Source of the DNA: Lithodes maja
Lineage: Eukaryota; Arthropoda; Malacostraca; Decapoda; Lithodidae
Assembly: GCA_037953745.1 (NCBI GenBank)
Contig: JBAKBP010007456.1
Coordinates: 35,771 to 99,770 of the forward strand
Length of the DNA stretch: 64,000 nt
Direction: 5' to 3'
Shown piece after piece: positions 1-9,100 of this stretch. Positions within the stretch are counted from its first letter, which is position 1. The number at the start of each line of letters is the position of its first letter. The notes under the pieces were generated by a model. It searched no databases, had not been told where the DNA came from, and saw only the letters and a program-made list of their open reading frames with translations. A program made the translations under genes and the position numbers.

Positions 1-500
1 AGATTTTACAAAATCTTATTAATTGGGAATAAAAACAATTATAAGTTATTTTACTATCGATATTACTACTAGGGAAAGGAAAGTTTATTACGTTAAAATT
101 AAAATCATCAACTTTGTGATATACTTTAAGTATGCACTGTTCATTAACAATCTCTATATTTATATCAAGAAAATTTTCAACTTTATAATTTACGTTACAT
201 TGTGTGAGGGGAATAGAATTAGGGTAAATAAGTTTAGCAACTTGATTAAAATTTAACAAATTGCAAACAAGAATATCATCAATATATCTACTATTATTAC
301 TTAACAGTTTAGCAAGTGCTAATTTTTTTGGGGTTTTATTTTTCTTGCTACTGTCAACTAAGTCTTTTATATATTTAAATTCTAAAGCAAGCAAGAATAA
401 GTCTGCAATTAAAGGGCTAGCATTTCCACCCATAGGAATTCCTAATATTTGTTTGAAAATGTATATCGGGTTCTTAATGAGACACACTGGATAGGGGTTC
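1..500 (-). mobile_element. Penelope-like retroelement, RT fragment (runs off left edge)
   Basis: The minus strand is open from the window edge up to about position 577 and encodes a reverse transcriptase core. I read a GIPMGGNASPLIADLF block at about 400-440, then RYIDDILV (catalytic Asp pair) at about 270-295. A run of the kind FPFPSSN...YSQLIRF follows towards position 1. This pattern is typical of Penelope-like elements (GIPMG and YIDD boxes). The GIY-YIG domain and the rest of the RT are not in the window, so the subclade cannot be decided. The frame has no stop over the RT part, but similarity fades above about 500, so the fragment is probably truncated. Confidence 0.72.
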
Positions 501-700
501 ACATATATTGGGGGAGTCTGGTTACATGCTTCTTGTCGTCCAGGGAGGTTTAGGAAGCCATGCCTTGATATCGGCTCGCCTGTAGATTATATATTTAGCT
601 TACAATATTATTACCAATATTGTAACAAGCGTCTGGTCCAAGAATCCACAGAAGTACATCCACGGAATATGGAAAGCTTATGAATAGTTATTCTTATTTT
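500..700. other. Unassigned AT-rich spacer
   Basis: I recognise no gene, promoter or repeat here. It lies between the Penelope-like fragment and the 5'-truncated LINE and probably contains the truncation point of both. Confidence 0.4.
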
Positions 701-2284
701 ATTTTTATTTTTTATTTGTTGTTGGATAGGTTACCCAGGTGGCAGGGAATGAATGAAAGGATTAAGGAAAATGAGGTGAAAGAAGCAGTGAAACAAATGA
801 GAGCGGGAAAAGCAGAAGGTTTGGATGGTATTGCTGTGGAGTGTATAAAGAAGGGTGGAGATGTGATAATAGATTGGTTGGTGAGACTTTTCAATGTGTG
901 CTTTGTTGTGTCAATGGTACCAATAGACTGGAAGAGTGCATGTATTGTGCCGTTGTACAAGGGGAAGGGAGATCGGCAGGAGTGTTCAAGTTATAGAGGT
1001 ATTAGTTTATTGTCAGTGGTTGGAAAGCTGTATGGCAGGGTGTTGATAGAGAGGATAATAAAGTGTACGGAAGTTGCAATAGGAGAAGAACAGTGCGGTT
1101 TTAGGAGGGGAAGAGGGTGCGTGGATCAGATGTTTGCAGTAAGACAGTTATGCGAGAAGTATTTAGAGAAGCATAAGGAGATATTTTGGGCTTTTATGGA
1201 CTTAAAAAAAGTGTATGATCGTGTGGACCGTGAAGCAATGTGGAAGGTGTTAAGGATTTATGAAATAGGAGGAAATTTGTTAGAAGCAGTTAAGAGTTTT
1301 TATGAAGGGAGCAGAGCATGTGTGAGAGTAGGAAATGGTGAGTTGAGTGAATGGTTTGAGGTAAAGGTAGGTTTGCAACAGGGTTGTGTAATGTCACCAT
1401 GGCTGTTTAATATGTTTATGGATGGTGTGGTGAGGGAGGTGAAAAGGAGGACTATGGGAAGAGGATTGGGTTTAGTAGGAAAGAATGGTAGAGATTGGGA
1501 GTTGAATCAGTTGCTGTTCGCTGATGACACAGCATTGGTGGCGGATTCTGATGAGAAACTGCAGCGGGTAGTCAAAGAGTTTGGTGTGGTTTGTGGAAGA
1601 AGGAAACTGAAGGTGAACGTCAATAAAAGTAAAGTAATGGTGTGTAATAGGGGAGAGCATAGGGTGAATCTAGATGTGAGGCTGGATGGGGAAATATTGG
1701 AACAAGTAGAGTGTTTTAAATATCTAGGAGGAACGATAAGCAGGAGTGGAGGTATGGAAGTGGAGGTAAAACAGAGAGTGTGTGAAGGAAGGAAGGTTTT
1801 CGGAGCAATGAGAAGTATGTGGAAGACGAGAAATCTCGGAGTGAAAGTAAAAAGTGCACTGTATCAAGGAATTGTTGTGCCAACAGTGATGTATGGGGCT
1901 GAAACATGGGCTCTGAAGAAAAAGGAGAAAAGAGGGCTGGATGTGATGGAGATGAGATGCTTGAGGAGTATGTGTGGAGTTACTCGTAGAGACAGATTGA
2001 GGAATGAAGAGATACGTAGGAGAGTGGGGCAGCAGGAACATTTGTCAGCCAGAGTGGACAGAAGGGTGCTGAGCTGGTATGGTCATGTTGAACGAATGGG
2101 AGATGAAAGGCTTACAAAGAGAATATGTGAGTCAGGTACAAGGGGAGATAGAAGGGCAGGAAGACCCCCATTGAGATGGAGAGACTGTGTAAGAAAGGCT
2201 TTGGATGATAGAGGAATGACTATAGATCAGGCAGGGGAAGTGGTGGTGGACAGGAGTGAATGGAGAATGCTTGTGAATAGTTGA
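680..2284 (+). CDS. LINE ORF2 C-terminal part: reverse transcriptase
   Basis: This is an open frame of 534 codons. The first 20 or so residues look non-coding, and similarity starts near the second Met at 749. In order it has GLDGIAVE (entry to the fingers), FMDLKKVYDRVDR (motif A; the usual AYD is VYD here), VGLQQGCVMSPWLFN (motif B), LLFADDTALV (motif C with the catalytic Asp pair) and the thumb. The C-terminal region carries SWYGHVERM and GRPPLRWRD, which are common in invertebrate endonuclease-RT LINEs. No endonuclease domain is present. The clade (RTE-like or a relative) is not settled. The frame has no stop, so the truncation is probably recent. Confidence 0.8.
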   Translation: MNSYSYFIFIFYLLLDRLPRWQGMNERIKENEVKEAVKQMRAGKAEGLDGIAVECIKKGGDVIIDWLVRLFNVCFVVSMVPIDWKSACIVPLYKGKGDRQECSSYRGISLLSVVGKLYGRVLIERIIKCTEVAIGEEQCGFRRGRGCVDQMFAVRQLCEKYLEKHKEIFWAFMDLKKVYDRVDREAMWKVLRIYEIGGNLLEAVKSFYEGSRACVRVGNGELSEWFEVKVGLQQGCVMSPWLFNMFMDGVVREVKRRTMGRGLGLVGKNGRDWELNQLLFADDTALVADSDEKLQRVVKEFGVVCGRRKLKVNVNKSKVMVCNRGEHRVNLDVRLDGEILEQVECFKYLGGTISRSGGMEVEVKQRVCEGRKVFGAMRSMWKTRNLGVKVKSALYQGIVVPTVMYGAETWALKKKEKRGLDVMEMRCLRSMCGVTRRDRLRNEEIRRRVGQQEHLSARVDRRVLSWYGHVERMGDERLTKRICESGTRGDRRAGRPPLRWRDCVRKALDDRGMTIDQAGEVVVDRSEWRMLVNS

Positions 2285-2680
2285 GTGAACACATGGTCAT
2301 TTGGAGTAAGGGGTCGGGCGCAAGTTCGACTAGATAATAGTCCATCAGGCGCCTGGCCCGGGGGGACGATTAATATGAAGGGTGTTCCTGGAAGTGTGGT
2401 GAGAGGGCTTGTGGCTTTGGCTCCGCTGCATGTCTGCCTGCCGAGATCGGAACCTCTCCGGGTGGTCAGGGGCCGGGGGAGTGCTGGAGCGACCTTGGTA
2501 ACCCTGGTCTCTGGGTCTTCTCCTGGGTGACCTGGATGTGTGTGAGTTTGTGTTTTTTATCTGTGTTTATTTTTTGTTTTATGTTGTTTTTGTGTTTTCC
2601 CTGTTCTTGCTCTGTCTTGAGTCGGCTACCCCCAAAATGGAGATTGGGCCTGAGCATATAGATAGATAGATAGATAGACG
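700..2680 (+). mobile_element. 5'-truncated non-LTR retrotransposon with (GATA)n tail
   Basis: The element consists of an RT-bearing ORF, an untranslated tail of about 400 bp and a short GATA microsatellite at 2657-2680. The microsatellite is taken as the 3' end because a second LINE fragment of the same type at the right edge ends in the same kind of tract. There is no endonuclease upstream, so the copy is 5' truncated. I could not identify a target-site duplication. Confidence 0.75.
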
Positions 2681-2896
2681 AAGTTTTTTCGTAGTGAGAA
2701 CCCAATCATAAAGACGAACCATGAGTGATTTAGCGTGTGCTTATGATGAAGGTTCCTCTGAGCTCTACGGCGGTAGTTTCAAACTGCGCTTATGGGCGTT
2801 TGAAGAGGTAGCCTTATGTAATAGGCATAATCGTCAATGATTACGGGGCCACTACTAAATATTAGGTTTTCTTTATCTCCTTGCAGGAGTCAAACC
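2681..2896. other. Unassigned spacer
   Basis: About 215 bp between the GATA tail of the first LINE and the 3' tail of the CR1-like LINE. Translating both strands gave no recognisable protein. It may be the target DNA of the CR1-like LINE. Confidence 0.4.
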
Positions 2897-3071
2897 TATA
2901 ATATAATAATACTAATAATAATAAGCATGTTACTTATTTCTCATAAGCGCCAATTTTTCCGAAGAATTCACTAGCGCTCGGAAAGAGAAAGAAAAAAGAA
3001 CAAAATCAATGCATCAAAAGAAGGCTTATATACAACACACATTTAACAATCACTAGCAGTGGCAAAATAGC

Positions 3072-3309
3072 CTAAACTCTATAGCCATCTGTCATGACAC
3101 CTCTCTCAAGATCATAGCTTCTCTCAAAGAGAAAAGTCTTAAGTTGTCTCTTGAAGCATTCAACAGAACTCAGTTGTCTCATGGACAGCGGCAACCTGTT
3201 ATACAACCTCGGAGCCATGTAGGAGAATGACCTCTCAAAGAAAGAAGACTGCTGGAAAGCCCTTGGTTCATCAAGACGAAAAGGGTCATTGTCATTGTGG
3301 GGATCGGTT
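3072..3309 (-). pseudogene. CR1-like LINE ORF2, C-terminal end
   Basis: The last coding piece of ORF2, ending at a TAG read at 3074-3072. It encodes a typical CR1/L2 tail: a run like RSFSYMAPRLYNRLP, then a short basic segment with FKRQLKTFLF. It is separated from the preceding RT piece by a 258-bp tRNA-like insertion but stays in the same frame across it. From here to about 2897 is the 3' untranslated region and ATT-rich tail. Confidence 0.75.
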
Positions 3310-3315
3310 TTTACA

Positions 3316-3573
3316 CCTTACCCGAAAGAGGATTTATGGAGCTCCGATCTTACTCTCAACCATCTGAACAATTTAACCAGCACACCTAAACTTCGTTAAA
3401 TGCGGAAATAGCCTCACGAAAATATCATGCCCTGGTGGGGGCACGAACTCTCGACCCTTGGGTGTGAGGCAGGCACCTTACCAGTTAGACCAATAGAGAT
3501 ATCCCACTTGGCCTGTTCGGCTCAGGGTATTTCCGCATCCGAGGTCTGTTTAGGCTAGCCTATTTTCACTGAC
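3316..3573 (-). mobile_element. tRNA-like short interspersed repeat inside the LINE
   Basis: A 258-bp insertion bounded by a 6-bp duplication, TTTACA (3310-3315 and 3574-3579), that interrupts LINE ORF2. On the minus strand at about 3500-3425 there is a tRNA-like stretch with an A-box-like GGTCTAACTGGTAAGG, a GCCTCACACCC anticodon-loop-like segment (CAC, valine-like) and a degenerate B box, GAGTTCGTGCC. The flanks of this core are imperfect inverted repeats built on TGCGGAAATA. The tRNA part is internal rather than at the 5' end, which is unusual for a simple SINE. Confidence 0.6.
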
Positions 3574-4121
3574 TTTACATCATGACGCACAACTACACCA
3601 TGGTGTGCCGGTGGGTGCCTGAGCAGCTCCGCAAGGTACCTAGGCTCACCAAATTTGAGAACCTTAAAAGTCACCAAACACAACTTAAATTCTATTCTTG
3701 CTCTTACTGGCAGCCAGTGCAGTTCTATGTGAAGAGATGTAGTAGGAGTTCTAGGTGGAACACCAAAAAATAGTCTTGCGGCCCTGTTAAGAACAGACTG
3801 AACTTTCTTTAAAATATAATTTGGAAGACCCACCAACAGGGCATTGCAATAATCAACACGAGAGAAGACCAATGAGTGAACCAACGTCAGGAGGCAACGT
3901 CTGGTTATAAACGGCTTCACCAAATAGAGATTTCTGATGTGCAAGTAACAACTTTTAACTATCTGATTTACATGCTCTTTGAAATCTAATCGGAAGTTCA
4001 CATATACACCCAGATTTCGAACAGAGTTGGCCAGTCGCAGCTGAGATCCACCCACATTGATGGAGAGGGCACCTACTATATCATCAGCTCTTCTATTTCC
4101 TCGGATGATGAGAATATCAGT
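3574..4121 (-). pseudogene. CR1-like LINE ORF2, RT thumb and downstream segment
   Basis: The minus strand encodes the region after the RT palm: NLGVYVNFRLDF, SRVDYCNALLVGLP and LHWLPVRARIEFK, which are standard CR1/L2 motifs. The frame begins at the Ty3/gypsy target site (CAGT, 4118-4121) and ends at the tRNA-like insertion. The long open frame covering 3555-4187 includes residues read from LTR sequence at one end and from the small insertion at the other; those are not LINE protein. Confidence 0.85.
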
Positions 4122-5910
4122 TGTGACGCACCCAGTGCGTAGCAACGCAACCTGATTGTACTCCTTGGTACTCCACTGTACCGTCACGGTGCGTGTACCG
4201 TGTACCGTGCTGGCTGCTTATATTGAGTGTGACAACGTATAACTATGTTCTTTGTATCTCTGCAAAGGTCTCGTCATTTGCTAACCAGTGGTGGGTTTTG
4301 TTTTAAGCCATGTCGAGACCTTCCATTTAATATGTAGTATCAATAGAGAAGTTGATAGATAAGACAGTGGGAATTCAGAGAGAGAGAGTGAGTTAGACTT
4401 CAGAGCGAGAGGGTAGCAATGGTTGCCAGACGTATGGACCGGTTGGCAGCCCTGCGCTTATAGCTAGGTGCGACAGGGTTGGTAGTACATTGCCGCCTGC
4501 ATATGCTGCCTGGCTGCCCATGTTGTCGTACTGCACATTGCATGGAGGCTCGCTGTGTGTTCCATGATCAGGTTGCCTAGAACCTTTGAGATTCTAACAT
4601 CCCTTGCTCTCTCTCCCAATTTCTCACGGTTGCACTCTTTCTCTCTGACGACATTACTCTCATTTCATTCTTCTCTCTATTTAAATGCATACCCTTCCCT
4701 TGAGGTCCTAAAGGAGTTTCAGCACTCACCTCTCGTATTACTCTTAGGACAAGCATATATTTACATGTATTAGATTTAAGGGGTTAATGTGAACAGCGAT
4801 CTTCTTGATGAGGATAGTTGGTGAACGTTCTACATGTTCACGAGTTATATGCCCAGCTCATCATCCAATTTGTGACTAGACTAGTGCCATGTGTAAGAGC
4901 CCGACCAGGCCCAGGAGTTGTCTGTAGAGGGGCGAGGACTTAGCCTTGATTTGCCTACCGAGCCAGGAGCGAGTGTAGTACCAGAGACTACAGCTCGCTC
5001 GTAGTGCCGGTATAGTAGAGTAACGTAATTTATCTGTCCTTGTGTTCTCTGCAGTCTTTTCCTGGGTTCTCGCTTTCGGTGCTGGGACTCGTTGTTCCTG
5101 TGACTTGGCCTGCTAGCTAGAACACATGGGGATGATGAGTGGGTTATACCTTTATTTTACTATGCATTGCAGCTCTCTTTAAGTTTATGTATGTAACACT
5201 TTACAGTACACATTACTCACACACAAGACAACACTATTAATACTTTCATGTATCAATTAACTGCACTGTCGTTTTGCTGCTGTGTCCGGAGTTCCGTTGC
5301 GTAGGGCGCATACGGACTCAGAGGGGAGACAGAGTGAGAGAAGCGAAGTAGCCTATGCGGTAGTAGGCTACCGGCGCAGTACTGTTGCCTGCAACCTTTT
5401 AGTTATTCCAAGTATAGATTCATTATTACAATAAGTGACTACTATTTATGTTCCTTCCATGTGTATTATTAGGTATCTACTGGATCATGAACATCTTGTA
5501 TGCTACATGCTAGTGCATGTTAGTAGGGGACAGTTATTCTAGTGCACGCGCTTTCAAGTAGGCGTGTACATTTGTCATTTAGCATTTCACTGTCATACCT
5601 TTAGCCTGCTTCTATTCTACATTATTAGAGGCTTAATATTAACGTAGTTTCTTGAGTATTGCATTTCTTTAGTAATAACGTAACCTATAAATGTCTGAGG
5701 GAGTTTAGCCTCATAGCCTACCCCTGTTGTACACTTTCGCCGAGTTAAGGTACCTCGTTACCATAGACGATAACTCTGTAGGGCGTTGGTGCTTTTGTTG
5801 TCTGGAGCATATAGTATTTGGGACTGGAATCGAGCGTGTCGTTGTCACATAAGCCATTTCTGTCCTACGATCAAGAATCCCGAATATGTATTGCCGATCC
5901 AGCCGTAACA
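4122..5910 (+). repeat. Left LTR of Gmr1-like element (1789 bp)
   Basis: Starts TGTGACGCACCC and ends CCAGCCGTAACA. It is the same length as the right LTR, at a constant offset of 7412 bp. The small frames in it (for example 4555-4773) recur in the other LTR only because the LTRs are copies. A TATAAAT at about 5687 could be a promoter, but it lacks a clear initiator, so I do not call it. Confidence 0.93.
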
Positions 5911-5913
5911 AAA

Positions 5914-5931
5914 TGGCGACCTTGCACAAGA
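5914..5931 (+). promoter_or_regulatory. Primer binding site of Gmr1-like element
   Basis: Three bases after the left LTR the sequence reads TGGCGACCTTGCACAAG. The first eight bases match the complement of a tRNA 3' end of the kind ...GGTCGCCA, as in some tRNA-Arg species; the rest does not match any tRNA I can name. The position is secure and the primer identity is a guess. It differs from the tRNA-Leu-type site of the other LTR elements here. Confidence 0.55.
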
Positions 5932-6153
5932 TTCAGTAGTATCCTATCACATGTTTTTTGGAGAACTATTCTATGCTACCTAGTAGAGCTGGCTAGAATT
6001 TTCTTGCATATTGGAGGAATTTTTATTGTGTCATTATTGTATTGGTGGACTTGCAGATTGTTTCGTTGGGGGTGTCTAGAGTAGAGTCATTCAAGCATCT
6101 TTAACATTTTGTGAGTCGAGACTGCAATTAGTAATAAGCACTTCTTTTTTTTT

Positions 6154-9100
6154 ATGAACAGCAATTGTATAACCAGCACTATGTCTAATGACTCATCATT
6201 TACGGGGGAGGATAACACGGTACAGCCTAGTAACCAGCAAGTACAACAGATGTTTGGGGAGGGGAGTGTTATAAGTGGAGAGAGGGATGCCCGGGCATTT
6301 TTGCAGACACCTTTGACCGAACAGCGCCTGCAGGCTATTGATTGTTACGGTCTTCGCTGTTTAGCCACGGTTTTGGGGCGGGACTGTCCTGACAGTTGGC
6401 CCAAGAAGAATTTGGTGGCATGTTTGTTGGGTGATGGCGATGGGGCGGTGGGTGGAGTGGGGTCTTGGGGGGTTCCCTCCAAGCCTCCATTCCACTCTAC
6501 CCCTGAGCTGGGCCCTCAGCCAGCGAGTCTTAGCACGATGCAGCAGGAGGGTTCTCAAGGGCAAGCTGGCTTACCCGTAAACACGTCTCGGTGTGGATCC
6601 CCCATTTTGTGCTCTCCCCCCCCAGGCCTGTCTCCTGAGATGTTATTCCAGCTAGAACTAGCTAAGTTTAAGCTGCAGGAGACTCAGATACAACAGGCTA
6701 GTATAGAACGCATAGAGGTTGCTAGAATCCAAGCCAATCAGGATGCAACCAGGTACCAGGCTGAAATGGATGTCGAGAAGTCTAGAGTAGAGACCACGGG
6801 GCGTCATCTCGGTGGTGGGCACCGGGTTACAGACTCACTTTCGCATTTAATTAAGTTAGTACCCGCATTTGATGAGACAGCAGTGACTGAGTTTTTTGCT
6901 CGTTTCGAAAAGAAGTGTCGTGAGTATGACTGGCCGGAGGTTAAATGGGCAGCATTAGTTTCATCACGTCTAGTGGGTAAGGGGTTGAAAGCCTACGATG
7001 CACTGTCACTGGACGAGAGTGTAGTGTATGGACTGGTGAAGGAGGCTGTGCTCCGGGCCTACGAACTGCAACCCGAAACTTATAGATTGAAGTTCCGTGG
7101 CGTGAATAAGAAGAGCGACGTCAGTTTTATGGAGCACGCACGGGACTTAACAGATGCAGGAAATAACTGGTTTCGGTCCGAGCACGCAGAGTCGGCTGAG
7201 GAAATTAAGCAACTTTTCTATCTGGAACAGTTTTACAAATGCACTGGAACCGATCTAACGCTGAACATTAAGGAAAAATGTCCCAAGACAGTAGAGGAGG
7301 CTGCCAAGATGGCAGACCTCAGATTATCATTGATTCGTGGTTGCGGTGCCGCTCAGAGGGCTGAGTCAGGGCAGAAGGGGCGCTATACCCCACCCACCAG
7401 AGTTTTTGATAATAACAAATCCTATGACACACATAACCACACTAAATGCATTGCACCTAATAACACCTACAAACACAAGCCTCTCCCGTTTACTAAAGGT
7501 CAGGCCCCTTCTTCGCCCGCACAAGGGAAGAAGCCCATTGGGGATGTGAAATGTTACAAATGTCAGAAGCTAGGCCATTATTCACGTGAGTGCCCTAGTA
7601 ACACTCCCGCTAAGCCGGTGTCATTGGTTCACAGTATCGGTGTGTCTCTGAAGGCTGCAGCAACTGCCCGGGGTAGGTTGTCAGCAGCTGAGGCACACGC
7701 GGTAAAGAAGCGTACGGAAGGCTCGACACCTGTCCGGGACACTTTCTGTAACCATCGGGGACACGGGTTTGTGAGCTGGGGGAGTGAACTACGGAGGGTT
7801 GACTTGCTGAGGGATACGGGGGCTTCGCAAACTTTGTTGAGGAACTTCACAGGGAAACCGATAAATGCGGCCAGAGTTGTTGTGGTGCAGGGTATAAATG
7901 CTACGAGGTCATACCCACTTGTGAGGTTGGAGTTGAGAGTGGGAGAGGTGTGCAGGGAGCTGGATGTAGGGATCGTTGAGTGTTTGCCAGTTGAGGGCGT
8001 CGACCTTCTTCTCGGCAACGACTTTGCGGTGCCCACTTCCGGGACTCCACCCTTAGTCGTTGCCGAGAGGGCGGCCGACGTGGATGGTGAGAATCGGGAA
8101 TGGGTTGGGAGGTGCCAACAGGATGAGATGGCCTGTGTGGTAACCCGATCTCGCTCTGCGGCTCCTGCACAGCCTAGCACTCAACCTCGGGGACAGTGGA
8201 GGAAGGATCAGGAGAAGGTTGCTAAGGGCAGGAAAAGGGACATTGATTCTGCTGCACTTCTCGGTGATTCGGTACTTGGACCTATAATAAACACGGGAGT
8301 TGACTCTGGCCCAGATATGGTGCGTAACAAGGCAGAGTTGGGTAAGACTTCGCGTGAGGCAAGAGCTGTAGCGAGAGCCACTAAGGCAGTAGAGCCTACT
8401 AGCCGGGGTAATGTCTTATTACAAAACCATCTTGATGCATTGACGCCCAGGGACATTAGTGAGCAGCAGCTGCAAGACGCTAGCCTAGCTCGTTATAGCA
8501 ATGGTGCCATAGAGTTGGAGGAAGATGGGGATGCGAAGCCGGGAGATTTCTTTAGGCTCAACAGGATATTGTACCGCAGATTTCTAGACCCCAAATCGAA
8601 GTGGGAGGGCGGTGCGAGGGTAGTAGACCAGGTGGTTGTTCCAAATAAGTATAGAGAGTCCTTATTGTGTCTGGCGCATGATGTGCCGGTGGCGGGTCAT
8701 TTGGGGGTAACCAAAACATTGGCGGCATTGGGCAGGTTTTTCTGGTGGCCTGGGGTCAAGGCTGATGTCTGTGCATGGGTGGCTGGGTGTGCGACCTGCC
8801 AGACAACGGGGAAGCCTAACCAGACAATCCCGAAGGCACCTTTGTTTCCCATACCTGTCACCGGGCCTCCGTTCAGCAAAGTTGTAGTAGATTTGGTTGG
8901 CCCTTTCCCGCCTACTAGTAGTGGCAATAAATTCCTGTTGACAATCATGGATGTGGCTACGAGATACCCGGACGCATACCCCATGAGAAACGGCTCGGCA
9001 AAGGCAGTTGTTAAAAACTTATTATTGTTCTGTTCCCGTTATGGATTTCCATGTGAGGTGCAGTCAGACCAGGGGAGCAATTTTACATCCAAATTGTTCA

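Noticed and set aside
3425..3500. Functional tRNA gene (valine-like) on the minus strand
   Set aside because: Poor acceptor and T-arm pairing, and it lies inside a short mobile repeat.
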